Source: Tribonema minus (taxonomy: Eukaryota > Sar > Xanthophyceae > Tribonematales > Tribonemataceae). Taken from it: a stretch of DNA of 64,000 bases. How positions within the stretch are numbered: position 1 is the stretch's first letter; each line of letters starts with the position of its first letter. This document shows positions 16,794 to 29,504 of this stretch, piece after piece. Location: NCBI GenBank assembly GCA_017506865.1, contig JAFCMP010000134.1:1-64000 (forward strand). The letters are read 5' to 3'. Below the pieces are notes generated by a model, which worked only from the letters and a program-made list of their open reading frames with translations, had not been told where the DNA came from and made no database searches. A program made the translations under genes and the position numbers.

Positions 16794-19700
16794 GGCGTTG
16801 CGGCTGGCGCTGCTCAATGAGAGCAGGAGCAGTAGCACTGGGTGGTGACGTGCGAGGAGGCACAACGGGCTAGAATGGGGGGGCTCGCAGTGCGACGGCG
16901 GCGCCAGCAGCGATGGCGGCGGCGGCAACGGCGAGGAGGTGAGTGCGGGCCGCAGCGCTCAGCATGGTGTGCCCAACCCGCAGTGCCATGTTGCGCAGCG
17001 GTTGCGCAGCGCGCGCAGCGGCGCGGCGCGCGCAGCTGCCGTGGCTAGGGTGGTGGTTGTAGGCAGAACTGTGCGTAGGGCTGCAGATTCCCCCGGAATA
17101 ATTGCCCCGCCGGCATCCTTGAGGGACGCTGCGCCAGCACCGGCAGCGCCGCTTCCGACTGCTGCCAGCGGGTCAGCATACTAACTTCAACCCTGCTTCT
17201 GCACACCTCCGCATGTACACTGCTCATGGTTTGTGTACCGGCAAGTAACAATTGCCGTGATCACATTGAGCACGCAATTGCCATATGAAACAATTGTTAC
17301 CGCTGTCACCGTCTATTAGTGTTTGTAATTCCGCGACGCCCCTGCTCCGCGCGCCCCATGGCTCAGTCTCGCGAGAGGCAGCCTACATGCACATTCCACG
17401 AGCCTACATCCCCTGTCAGGCGAGGGTTTTGGAGATGCGGGTTCGATCGCTAATCACCATGTTTGTTTGCGCCCTGAGGGTGCCAGCCCTGTCCTAAAAA
17501 CATCTGCGTGCACCGCTCTCCGTCCTCCCGTTCATCAAGTCCATGTATAGAAGTATATGGTACAGCAGTGCTCGACGCTGGACGCACGCGCGCATCGCCC
17601 ATTGGCCCTCTCCCTGTGCTGCGCGCGCACTTGCTGCATGTAGCACAGCCCACGCGCCACCTCAACTGAGTCCTGCTCAGGCGCGCTCCGTTGTAGGCAT
17701 TCCCACTGTGTGATATGGCCAGCGGCGATGCGCACCCCGCGTGGCACTAACGGAACGCCGCCGCCGCCTGTCGCTGCGCGCACGCCGCCCCCTGCAGGCA
17801 TATGCTTAGCAGAGCGCCCCGCGGCAGACCACCGCACACGTGCGCAAATGGCGCGGACTGCTTCGCACATAACGCTGTGGTGCCGATGCTGCTGCCGTCG
17901 CCGCCTCGAGGTTGTGGTGGCGCTGCTGCCGCGACGCGAGCGCCGCTTCAAGGAGCATGCCGTCGCGCATACATGATCGCGCTTTGTCGTTGGCGGCAGC
18001 AATTGTTTTTTGCGGGCATTTTCCTTTTGCGCGGGCGGGGCCGCCTATTTTTCCAACTGGACGGCAGAGACGCACCCTGGCATCGATGCCGCGCTTACAT
18101 CATTATGTATCAATGAGTTTATGATGTACGCAGGAGGCGCGCGTAGTCAATGTAGCAGCCTAGCTGTCTTTGACTGAGGACGCGGCGCTGAGTAACGCCA
18201 AGGCGGTGAAGCAGCAGTGTACAGTAGTTTGTCGACCGGCGGCGCGCTTTGTTTGCAACTTTACAAGGCAATGAATAATGCCCGAGAGTCCTTGCAGCTT
18301 TACTATGTTGGTGACGCCATGAGAATGTTTGCAACTTACAGGGCAATGAATAATGAGAGTCCTTGCAGCTTTGCTCTGTCGGTGACGTCATTGGCAAACG
18401 GGCTCCCTCACTGCAGCTTTGACGCTCGATCTTCAACTTGCTTGTGATGCTCCGTGAAATCAATCGCCTACAGTAGGCCCATCAGGGCACCCTTAAATGT
18501 TGAATTTGGGCTCGAAACGCATAGATGAATTGTACGCAAGTCATGTGCAGGGTGGCACCAGAAGTAGACGCAATGTACGATCGTCATGTGCAGGAAAATA
18601 CGACGCTGTTCACGCCACACCATGCTGGGTGGTTGGTGTCAGCTGGCTATGCTGCATGTAGGTGGCTCGTATTTTACTTCATGTGCATGTAAAACACTGC
18701 ACATCAACGCTGACATTGATATGCGCGCATATGGACCATTGCACTTCTGAAGCAACGCAGTCCTGGTTCAATGCTGGTGGCAGGCCAGCCTGTGTATATT
18801 GTAGACGAATACTTATACGGTGCCGTACTCATCAGACTGCAAAGATGCTGCTTTGCAATTAAGAATGCTGCTGGACAAGATTAAATCTGGTGGACTTGAT
18901 CTCGAGACTTAAATGGTGCACGCATGCTGCCCAGACAGCTCACGTCGGCAAATGGCATACATATGACATACACCAGCCCAACATGCATTGCACAGTGAAT
19001 TGTTCAAGGTACTCCATGCTTGTGACGAGGTGAATGATTCATGCTGTAGAGCTGCCAATGCACCAAACTGTTTGCCAAGGGCATTGAGATTGCATCCTGA
19101 TGCCTCATGAAGAGCCATCGCCGTTCATTTTTGTTTTGCTGGCTGCAGCAACCCAACTGTCATCTGCACACAATAGCAGCAAAGAAGAACAGCAAAGTGG
19201 TGCATGAGGCTTTGCTGGGTTGCTGGACACTGACAACATACTAGGTTGCAGTTAGCCTCTACAGATGGTGATTCTGCCCGTTGGCCTGACCCATACCATT
19301 TCAGCAAGCAGTGCATTCGCATGTCAGACTCTGTAGCATGCACAAAAAGGTTGGGCATGCAGCTGATTCACGGGAAGGACCTACCATAATCAAGTTACAG
19401 TGGCACCACATTTGATTTGCCAACCTGACCAACCACACTTGTCAAAACCCATTGCGTTGGCTCACAAACGTATGTTTGTCCCAAGCAAGGGCATCGGCCT
19501 TAAAGTGTGCCGCAGACTGTCCCAAGAGTATCACAGCCCACAAGAGCCTTGCATGCTAGGTGCGGCGTACACGTGTGTACAATCTAGTGCATGCCCCTTG
19601 CACCCACTCACAATACACAGAAGTCGCAAGACATTTCCGTAACGGCTGCACTGATTGCGCCACATGCTGCTACAAGTGACAGGGAAGTCTTAGTGTAGGT

Positions 19701-21310
19701 ATGTAGGTATAGGGCACGGCTCAGCGCAAGCCTCTCATACGATACGGTCATGTCACAGATTAGCAGTTGTGAGCCATGCTACCATCCCAGCCATGCGAGT
19801 CACTGCATTCTTCCATATGCTGACATGATGCTTCCGGGGCACTGGCATCAGTCATTGTAGCCCTGCGCAATGTCTATCTATAAAACTCGTTACGATTTAT
19901 CCTGTGCCTTTGCGTCGATTGGGTTTGCTTGCCAGCATGCATGCTGTGTATCCATGTGGAAGTTACTGGTCCAAGTAGGTACCACGGGGGTGCTAGCTTA
20001 TATGCTGACATGAACTTAATACTAAATTGTCAAGTAACCCCCTGACTAGCTGTGGAACATACATCAATGGCCACTCATGGGCGTTCTTACAAAGTACGTC
20101 ATGGACAAGTGCAGTTCTCCTTCTAAAACTTGTACATGGCATACTGCATTTGCTTGAGCTGTAACCTATTCAATGGTTTGCAAGAGCAACATGTAGCTGC
20201 ATCGTCGTGTAGCTGTGTTGTCAGGAATGTGGAACTGCATCCCTGACTAGATGCGCACTGCCAAGCATGAAAGCGCATTGTACACGATCTGCAGCCACAA
20301 AACTACAGCACACAATGTAGGCAGGACTGCTTCACCAGGAGTCAGTTTGTCAAATGGGCTCTGAGTGCCGACCAACTGCATTTCAGGTTGTGAACATGCA
20401 TGGGCAGCTGTTGGTGTACTGTGCACTGCTAATGGTGCACCTCGTAAATGGGGAAGATAACCGCGTTCACTGGAAATGCGCGCACCTGCAGGCGAAACAC
20501 ACACAGCGGCGCACTTCAGTGTCCACACGGAGCATGCAACAAAGTGCAGTGCCCAACACAGATTTGTCCCTGAGGATGCAATGGTCAACGAAGTGCAGCA
20601 AACATGAATGAAGCATGCGTGCCATAACATGTGGACACATGTACCTGCTACCAGCAGCCTCTGTTTCAGTGAAGGCGCAGAGAGAATTGGTGACACTGTC
20701 ATGACAAAGCATCACCGGAGGCTCTGCCTGTCGAATACGCAAGTCAAAGCACAGACGCATGTGCCTTGTTTGAAGGGTTAGAACACACACTCTATGCTGA
20801 ATATGATCAAGTACAGTGTATCGGCTCATTCTCTTGTACAGGCAATTGAGTACACTAGTACCGCCGATAATGTAGAAACGTCATGTACACATAGATACAT
20901 GCGGATAACAAGCAGCCGGCCTCTGTGAGAGCCTTCATATACACAACTGCTTCACTATGCACTGAAGTACAAGCCATACATTCATACACATGCGGACAAT
21001 ATTGGCAGCACAATATCCCCTGTACACACGTGCAAGTACTGGTATACTGATAGCACTTGAAGACTGCATTGCTGCCGTGTGGATCCTTTGTGTCAGGTAT
21101 ATAGAAGGGCCCTGTTCTGGCCTTGCATGCCTACATCAATGACACCAGTGAAGCCGACATCTGCAGCAGCGTAGCAACACTGTCTCATCCTTGACTGACG
21201 ACTGGCATGCGGGCATGCGCAGCACACAATATTATGTAACCATCCCTTGTCACCTAGAGCTCAACGATCTTTTTGATTCGTTTTTCATTATGTCATCTCA
21301 GAGCGACATC
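16794..21310. other. Long stretch without a supported gene
   Basis: The GC-rich left part (to about 18.1 kb) has several overlapping ORFs on both strands, none with recognisable motifs. The right part is AT-richer and rich in TGCATG- and TGTACA-like words. The only clear structure is a tandem duplication near 18.25 kb. An exon-like segment at about 20652-20701 on the minus strand (SVTNSLCAFTETEAAGS) could belong to the carrier gene upstream but does not fit its phase. Confidence 0.45.
18251..18400. repeat. Tandem duplication, about 76-base unit, two copies
   Basis: GTTTGCAACTT at 18251 recurs at 18327, each followed by an AGGCAATGAATAATG-like segment, AGAGTCCTTGCAGCTTT, and a TTGGTGACG/TCGGTGACG tail. 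The copies differ by several substitutions and small gaps, so the duplication is not recent. Confidence 0.8.
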
Positions 21311-24300
21311 CTACACGGTGACAGTGAACTGCCGAAGATGCTTTGACGGCAATCGTACCATGATGGTGCCCAAGCCTCGGAAGAATATTCTGTGTCCGCC
21401 CTCCCTGTACATGCCTCGTGCGCACGCCACCAATGAGCTGGCTTCTTTTGACCGCCAATCCTGCATAGCCTGCAACATGATGGTGACAGAAACAGATGAT
21501 GGTGATGCGCGCTTCATCTCAGGGCACAAGTCAGTCTTTATTGAGGATATGACTTTGACGGCAGCTTGTGCATCTTCACACCTGCATGTCATCACGGCAG
21601 TGATCACGCCAATGGCATCCCACCATCTCAGTAGCTTGCGCATGCACACTTGCACGCGCTGCAGAACAGCAATGCATCGTTGAATGTGATGATCGCGCCG
21701 TAGTGTAGCGTCAGACACATACAGCTATTCGCTCATCTTAACAGACACGGAGTCACTCAACCACATTGCATTCTCATGCAGTGAGCCTAAAACTGCAAGG
21801 CCATGCGGGTCGTTGTTGACATGCTGTCAAAGACATGACATGATGCCATCAGGTGACCTTGTACACTCATGCACACTTGTACCTTCCATTTGCTGTAATT
21901 GTTGCAATTGTATTGCATTACGTCACTGAAGGTGCTTAACATGTTGCGGTACAGTTGCACACGACCCCAGGCTTAAGCTCAACACACACAACAATGAACG
22001 CGTGCGTGCGCACCGTGCAGCATACGCGAAGTTCATGTGGGTGACGTGCCAACCTCACCCTCACCTGTTGCCTGGACTTGATCACATCCAGTGGTGCGAT
22101 GGCAAACCAACTTGAGCACCCCGCTATGCCTCCAGCAGCAAAGGCAGAAACCCCCTCCTTGGCTCCCTTTTCTTTCAAAAGGGCCTTCACCTGCTCATAT
22201 ACACTAAAGTAGATGCCGTATGCAGGAACTTCTCGCCAAACTGTGGCTGTGCCACCTGCTAGCAAGGACCGCAGGCCCTGTGTGCGCACTAGTTGAGTGG
22301 CACAGTCGATGGCCCCTTTGTACTGCAGCTTGCTGCTAGATAAGCTCCCTACTTGCACCTGCAGGATGCCAGCAATCACACCAGCAGGCAAACGACCTTG
22401 AGATGCCAAATGATTTGTGCCATGAATCGAGCCATTGTGTAAACTTGAGCAAAGTGCGCACCGCGTCGGCAACACTGATGTGCATTCACATGGTATGCAT
22501 GTGTCTATGTTTCATGCAACTTAACTGCAAGGAAGGTGCAGGGGCACTTTGTTGAGGTGGTGTACAACACACTTTGAAGTACCACATAACATGTATCGTA
22601 TATCAGCAGTGGCTTCAACCAAGTCTCAGAGTGCAGCTGTCAGGTTCGTCAGACTTCAGCCCTCACATTCACGCTACAATACGCAGCAATTCTGCGGGCT
22701 CGTCTGCATGGTTGCACAGAGATGACACTGCCATACAGAACGTGACTGAAAAAAAGACAATGGCATAGGATCCATGTCATAAGGTTGACGGGTTGGCGTC
22801 ATGTGCAAATTACCACAGGTGTCAGTCAAGCCAGGCGGAGTATGTGGCTCACAAACTTCAAGCTTGAAAGGAAGTACTTCTATGAAGTGAGGTGCATACA
22901 TCACAGCGCTCAAATGCTGGCAAAACCCTATCGCATACTCTTAGTTGTATACCAACTCACCAGCATAGATACCCTGCGCAATATGGGCTTGACAACATAT
23001 GCCTACATGCCTACCCGCCCCCCTGAGCATCATCACAGCAGTGACAGGGTACTTCTTGCGTATGTGTTCACCTGTAACTTTGTCTTGATGTTTTCAGTAG
23101 GCAACACCACCACCGTCTGACATGCGCCGGCAAACGCTCCAGCCACAAACACCTCCTGTGTAGTCAATCTCAACTGCGGCTCCCGCCTGTTGAATCCGCG
23201 CTGCGGCTCTGGTCTCAAGCCAATCAGCCACTGCACAAAGCACGATAAGAGTAGCAAGACCCAGTGTATACAGGCGCACCAGTGTATACATGTGTATATG
23301 CGGCAGCATGCCAGTTTACGGTCGTCATCTGTGATGGCACCATGTAAGAGGATAGCAAGCGTGAAATCAACGCTCAGTGGAGCATGAGGAGGCCTGCCAC
23401 ATATGCTGGTGCAGCGTTGTGGCCCCAAGCGGAACAGGCAGACAGCAGGTCATGTGCCATGCACAATGCACACGTGGTCAGACACACACGACTGACCTTG
23501 CTAGCCTGCACGTATGCAGCGAAGGCGATGGCGTTAACTATGGGTGCTGATGCCAGCGGCGGCCCTAGTCCTTTGAACAGGGCGGTGACACCTTCCTTAT
23601 GGACTGTGTCCCTCAAACAGCGCAGCGGGCCAGAGTATGCGCTGCGAACGACAAATGACGATCATTACTTGTTAGTTGAAACAAGTGTGCAGCACGTGCA
23701 GTATGTGAGGTGGCTGTGCAAGTCAACATCAGCATCAGCTGCCAGATGATCCCATAGGAGATTTGCGCGAGTGTCGACGCTGCTGCATGAAAAAGCACGG
23801 GAAGAATCTGGCTGTAAGAAAGCGGAACAGCTGCACAAAATACATGGCACCCCACAAGCGTCATGCGCCATGTGATTCCAGCAATGCACACAAAGACTCA
23901 CTGAGGCACTTACCCGAGTGGAGCTGTCTGTAACCTGACCTTGACTGTGTCAAATGGCTGTTCGTGTACATGCATTCAAAGCCAATGCACCACAAAGACA
24001 GCATTGAAAAGTGTCAGATTGAGGTAACAAACTCATCAAGAACCAGATATTGTCCTATGTTGTCAGTAAAAACCACAGCCGCACGCGTGTCAGCAGCACC
24101 AGCAGTTTCCGAAGTTAACAGTGGCAGAACATGCAACGAGGGTGCAGAGGGCGAGATTTAATATTATATTTCTCGCCACCATACCTGACCGACTAATATG
24201 CCAGCACACCCGGATGTGAGTCCAGCTGCGAACGCCACCCAGCCATCAATCTTCTTGCCATGAGTCTGCAGTTGCGGGCAACCGCAGCAGAGAGTAAACA

Positions 24301-24725
24301 AAGCGGCACTGCAGCCTGAGCAGCTGATGCTGAACACTAGCAGATGCAATGGCCCAAGCAGCAGCTGACAATGGTGGTGCTGTCTGAAGCTGCTTTGATT
24401 GCGTCAGCGCCACAAATATGGTGTGGTGTCTGCTGAAGGGGCACACGTGAACACTCATGGTGTGTAAAGTTGCAATTCCCCATCTTTGTCGGCATTAGAC
24501 AACAAAGTGAGGGCACGCTGCTCTGAACAACTGCCGAAAGAAATGATAGACAAACGGAGCAGTGACGCGAAAGCCGCACATAGTGCATCGATGGGTCAAC
24601 ACAAGTCACAGTGCGATGCGAAGAAACACCAGATCCTGCAAAGTTCGGGGAGCGATGTGCGCTTGCCATCATCTCTGGCAGCTCACCTCTTGCTCAAGCA
24701 CAGCACCTTCCACCTCGATGTCCAT
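21311..24725 (-). CDS. Mitochondrial carrier family protein (SLC25), carnitine/basic amino-acid carrier-like
   Basis: Seven exons with matching phases: 24687-24725, 24185-24265, 23914-23957, 23497-23641, 23072-23230, 22065-22358 and 21311-21460. They give 303 residues, the usual carrier length. The three signature repeats are PFDTVKVR, PTENIKTK and PLDVIKSR, each after a glycine-rich odd-numbered helix (such as VFVAGAFAGACQTVVVLP). These proteins exchange metabolites across the inner mitochondrial membrane. The sequence recalls the SLC25A20/29/45 group (acylcarnitine or basic amino acids), but the substrate is not certain. Oddity: the model ends at TAG 21311 soon after GLGTIMVR, leaving the sixth helix short. 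A GTACGA donor after GLGTIM (exon end 21359) could lead to a further exon that I could not place. Confidence 0.85.
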
Positions 24726-25718
24726 ACTTGCAGGCCAGTGAAATCAGAAGCTGCTTCGCCTGCAGTGACTGACGCTATCACGTCACCCTGATCACACAGC
24801 TGAGAGTCTACTCCCAGCAACTCAGGAGGAGAGTCACTCGCATCGAACTTCTACTTGTAGTTTTCCACCCCAGCTAGCCTTGCCCCTTTCCGCCTCCCTC
24901 AACCCTCGTAGGACATCGCCCCCTCTTGCCACCATCGCCGACTGTTATGCGTATATCCTGACACCATAGCCCTCTGTGGAGGGGATGCTTGAGTTTGATG
25001 AGGGGATGTTTACGTTTTGGTGCATATGTATCATATCAGTCTTACCTTGTCAACACGAACACAGTGAAGAGTAGCACAAGCGAGATGGTCAGCTGCGCGA
25101 AGAAAAAGCCAGATTCATGCCAAGCTTGCAATCAGCATCCTTACATAGGTACCTTGAATAAACAATAAACGGTATGTTGAAGTGCTGTTCACATTAGATG
25201 ACATCACGGCATTCCCCCTCCGAGCTCAGTGCATATATACTGCTCTGCCTTCACAGGTGTCTGATGCACCCTTGTTGTCCATTCAAGGGATTTGTTGAAG
25301 GCAGGCGGACGCAGGGCAGGAGCATCTGCAAATTGTCATGTGCTGATCGCAGACAGCGTGTCAGGAATGCTACTGGTTTCCTGAAGGACATTCAGACAGC
25401 AGTCAAGGAGGACCGACACAAGCACACAATACATGGGGGCAGCTTGCTGTGCTGGCACATTTAAGCATTGTGGAGAGTGCGCCTGCAAAGTGGACACAAA
25501 CATTTGACAAAAGGCAACGCAGCCGCATGTGATACAACGAGTATACATATACAATCCACCCAGAGCCGAGCCTCAGACTTTAAGACAAAATTCATGCGGG
25601 CTCCAGCCAGGCCATATACCGTGTAACGTGATTGAACTGCAGTGCAGCATGCAGTCGATATGTGTTGCCCCACGTGACAGCTAGTAGCATTCAAATGTGG
25701 TGCAGTAGCACGTCTGCA
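24726..25718. other. Intergenic stretch without a supported gene
   Basis: Lies between the carrier start and the likely last exon of the ANTH-like gene. No ORF with recognisable features. It probably contains the carrier promoter and the 3' untranslated region of the next gene. Confidence 0.45.
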
Positions 25719-28532
25719 TCATTCGTCTCTGGGCATGAGTCCTTGAATGAGTGATGATCTCAGTGGCTTGTACATGGCAGGTAGTGCTTCATGCCCATAC
25801 TGTACCATCACTGTGTTGGCCATGTGTGCTGCTTGTGTTACCTGCAGTAACAACAAAACAGATGCGTGTCAGAATTGATATATCCACATTATATGCTGCA
25901 TGAAGAGGTATCCACATTATATGCTGCATGAAGAGGAACATCATCAGACAACAAAAGTGCGACAATGACAATGACCACATAGCAACAAACTGATCACAGC
26001 TTCTTCGCCATGGCTGCACAATGGCAGGAGCATCAGATGGCACATGGCCAGCCTTGCCCTGCTCACCTGCCTCTTGTGCTGAGCATGATCAACCCAACAT
26101 CAATAGCTCATGTCCGGGTGTGTGAGCTGATGGCGAACACAATTAGTGGACTAAAAGGAACGCCAACGCATTGTGCACAAGCACACGCGCCAGTCTTTAA
26201 GCAATTCAATACCAAATCAATGCGAATTTACCTGGCAGGGACATCGTGATTGCTCAACGGTAATACATCTGCTGCAGCAATGAATCGTTGAAAGTAAGAT
26301 CTGTTTCTGAGCTGTGCTTCTTCAACAAACTGCATCCCTACAGAGCTGGTCATGTACCGCGCTGCAACGACCATATCATGTTGTGGGCAGGTTGATTAGG
26401 CGCCCGCAAGTGCATGGCTGATTCTCAAATGCCGAACTCTCACGCCGCATGTCGTGAGCGATGGTGATCTTGAGCTGTCCGACACTGATACACACTTCAT
26501 GAGGTCTCACGTTCTGCACATTGCCCTTGTTTGTCACTCAGTGCACCCGGCTTTGCAGACCTCTTGACACTTGTTGAAGTTGAATTACATGACAGCCTCA
26601 CCTGCAAAAGCCATCTGAATCCATCAGGCTAGTCGTTTACGGCAATACAATGCACCATTCAGTAAGAGTAGTAACAGGCACTTTATGGGTCAATACATCC
26701 ACATGCATTATGTACCCTCCATTGGCATATGCATTGCAGATTTGTGACAGTGCGCTCACCTGTGGTAAGTTGCGCAGGTAGAATCCGCACAGCTGCTGCA
26801 GCCGTTCCACCTCCCCAGCCAGCGGCTCCTTCCCCCTCTCATTGAGCTGAGCATAGTGCTGCAGCATGCGCTCCAGTGTCTCCTGATATGTGCCCCAGAA
26901 CTGCAGCAGATCAGTGGCTGCCAGCGACAACGCGTCCACAGTGACGTCATTGTGCAATGCGCTGTTGCTGTCTATTACAGCTAGGCCATCACTGCCCGCT
27001 TTTGCTGTCAGTGATGCCAGTCCCTCGCCATCGCTATCACCAGCATCGCCATCCAAAGCAGCGGCGGCAGCGGTGCCAGATGCCTCGAAGAGCGCACAGA
27101 CTGCCAGAGCGTGTGTGAGGACACGCTGAGCACGCTCCAATACCACCAACGCGTGTTCGTCGCAGGTGCTGCCCAATTGCAACTTCAATTCCCTCACGTC
27201 AGGTGAAAATAGTTGAACTCTGCTCAACACCAGCTCCGCGTAGGCAGTCACGAGAGGCTCATATGTGGCGTCTTTCACTGAGCTGGATATTGCTCGCAGG
27301 CTGAAGGGCTTCCTGCTGCTGCTGGGGCGCCGTGGGTCCGGTTGTCGCTTGACCACTGCTAAGGTTTTGCTGAGGTAGAGCCAGCTCTCTTGCGTTGTCT
27401 CGCGTGCCAGTCTGCAGGCATGCAAGCAGAAGCATTGTGTTGCATTGGCATGCAAGCAGCGTCAGAGAAAGTCTGGCGAACCAGCTGGTGTGGGTGCTGG
27501 CGAAAGAGTTCATGTGCACATCAATTGGTCGAGCATCATTGTGCAACGGAGGTGAGCACAATATCCAGGGCTCAGAGCGCGCTGCATAGGGTTTACGCTG
27601 AACAAGCAGTGATCGATCTCATGCGCAAAAAGGAAGAAGTCAAGCTCACATGATCATGCTAAGATGCTCGAAAGCATACTTCTATTCTACATGTACAGTA
27701 TACTTTCTATACATGAGAGGGGGAACACGTGGCCAATCAAAGGGTTGGTCGTGCGTCAAACATCACCGCAACAAATCAGTTTTGCAACTGCTGCTGTAAT
27801 TTACTAATGAAACTGAACGCTTTCAAATGATGTCCAGTGGCTATCCACCATTGTTTCTACTGCATGCGTTGCACCGATCATTCTGACTTGCCTGTGTAGC
27901 AAGTAGAGCGCCTTTGCTGTAACGCGCCAGTCACCATCAGTGATGCGACGCCACAGCTTCAGCAACAACATCCAGTACGGCCGATCCGTCTGCTGCGCAG
28001 CGGGAACTCCGCTTTGCATGTGCGCCGGGAAATACTTGGAGCAGCCCAGCATGAAGTCCACGTGCTTGCGTTTAGCGGGGTCGTCGTTGGGCCTGGTTGC
28101 CTTGCTTACTGTTCTCTCCATGTCGCTGCTGATTGCGCTCCTGACCTCGCTCAGCAGCCTCTTAGTCCCCTGAATAGCCCCAGCTCTCTGCGCCTGCAAT
28201 TTTGCTTTGGCCTGGCCGAGTTTGTGTGCGACATTTCTTATGCCAGACGCCCCCCCCTTGCGGCGGCCCACGCGCGCCTGCCTGGCTGTAGCCGTCATGT
28301 CGAAGCTATCAGACTCGTCCGAGAACGCGTCATACTCCTCCTCTTCACCAAAACTGAACGCAGCACCACCGTCTGCCAGTTCCGAGTCGCTGCCAGGTGG
28401 CTTACGAGCCTGATCGCTGTTTCTCAAGTTGCTGATCGCCTTGTGCCGTGCTCGATGTGATTTCTTCGCATCGCACTCAGGATATGCGATCAAAATGGCC
28501 ACAAGCACAGCCAAGGCTCGCCGCCACAGCAT
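25719..28532 (-). CDS. ANTH/ENTH-like domain protein with N-terminal signal peptide
   Basis: Exon 1 starts at ATG 28532. A hydrophobic leader (RRALAVLVAILIAYPECDA) is followed by an acidic and basic low-complexity segment, then about residues 150-212 with AKRKHVDFMLGCS and RVTAKALYLLHRQVR, close to the ANTH signature of AP180/CALM adaptors, which bind phosphoinositides and clathrin. Exon 2 (26760-27411) joins in phase 2 if a weak GTTTCA donor is used, and continues as helical sequence ending NLPQ before GTGAGC. Two tiny exons near 26600 and 26240 and a terminal exon 25719-25841 (ending QGLMPRDE) are plausible, but the chain between them is unresolved. An ANTH protein normally acts in the cytosol, so a signal peptide is odd: either the start is mis-set or the protein works in the ER-derived plastid envelope space. 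Confidence 0.55.
25881..25936. repeat. Perfect 28-base tandem duplication
   Basis: TATCCACATTATATGCTGCA plus TGAAGAGG occurs twice in a row without mismatch, in a probable intron of the ANTH-like gene. Being perfect, it is recent. Confidence 0.9.
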
Positions 28533-29504
28533 CGCTCCGTGTTGTCAAAGACTTCGCGGATGAGTTGAAGTTGAGGATGCAAACTTCACCAACAAGTTTG
28601 AAGTTGAGGATGCCAACCTCATGACCAAGGTTGACACCCTTCCCACCAGCAACTAATGATAATAGTTTTTTCAACACGATCACCACGATGACCATGGTGT
28701 GGTGGCCATGGTCAGCATGAGCAGCACAATCAGCATGGTCAAGGTGAAGAATAATTGATTTGAGCTTCATGCTGCACTATGAATCAGCATCAATTGGCTG
28801 GCGACCTAAAAACCGCACATGTGTGCCAATGGTCAGTGAGCTGACGGTCCTGGTGAGCATGATGGGCATGGTTCGCAGACATGCACTTGTGACAAGTTGT
28901 GAGCATGTTGAGCACGGTCAGCATTGTGGCACATTGGGCTGGTCAGCATGGTGAGCTTCGAGGGCATGATGCGCACAATGGAACACAAATCAGCAAACAG
29001 AGCAGCGCACCAAGCTGAGCATTGCGATCAGCGGGGTTGAGTTCAAGCAATGGACACCAACTGTGCATGAATTGGCCTGATTATGACATCAGCATATAGT
29101 GTAGTCGACATTCTTTGACACTTTCGCCGGACCTGCTTCCATGAGGTGCGACCAAGGCAGGCATAACTGCTATCAGCATGCATCGTTGGCAGCAAATGCA
29201 GCACGAGAGTAAGCGATTATTGCTCCACACGTTCATTGTAGAAGTGGTTGCCAACACATCCGCTGTAAGGATCTCTTGACAAACCCTGTAGGCATGCTCT
29301 ATAATCATTCACGGTACTTGGTTGTATGAGTGCGTGCTCGTGCCGTGCCCTGGCATCCATTCCATATCAGACCTCCTCAGCTCTTGTCCTGTAAAGCAAA
29401 AATGGGCTGGTCATCTCCCATACCAGCATCACACACACCTTCCACTGTTTTGAGCGCCCCCTAAACCCCCCTGTCCCCAGCCTTATCACCCCACTGTAAG
29501 CCCT
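28533..29504. other. Intergenic stretch with degenerate GGTCAGCATGG words
   Basis: Between the starts and ends of two minus-strand genes. From about 28680 to 28975 variants of GGTCAGCATGGTGAGCATG recur irregularly, like an old minisatellite. At 28564 and 28597 there is a short direct repeat around TTGAAGTTGAGGATGC. No coding signal is seen. Confidence 0.45.

Noticed and set aside
17440-17460. Possible tRNA T-arm (GCGGGTTCGATCGC)
   Set aside because: No matching acceptor, D or anticodon arms around it.
17535-18002. 155-codon minus-strand ORF and overlapping plus-strand ORFs
   Set aside because: GC-rich DNA gives long ORFs on several frames; composition is Arg/Ala/Ser biased and no motif or splice context supports any of them.
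20652-20701. Terminal exon for the mitochondrial carrier
   Set aside because: The encoded SVTNSLCAFTETEAAGS loosely resembles carrier helix 6, but its acceptor phase does not fit the donor and it does not end the protein.
25881-25936. CRISPR-like repeat
   Set aside because: Only two directly adjacent 28-base copies with no spacer, in a spliced eukaryotic gene region.
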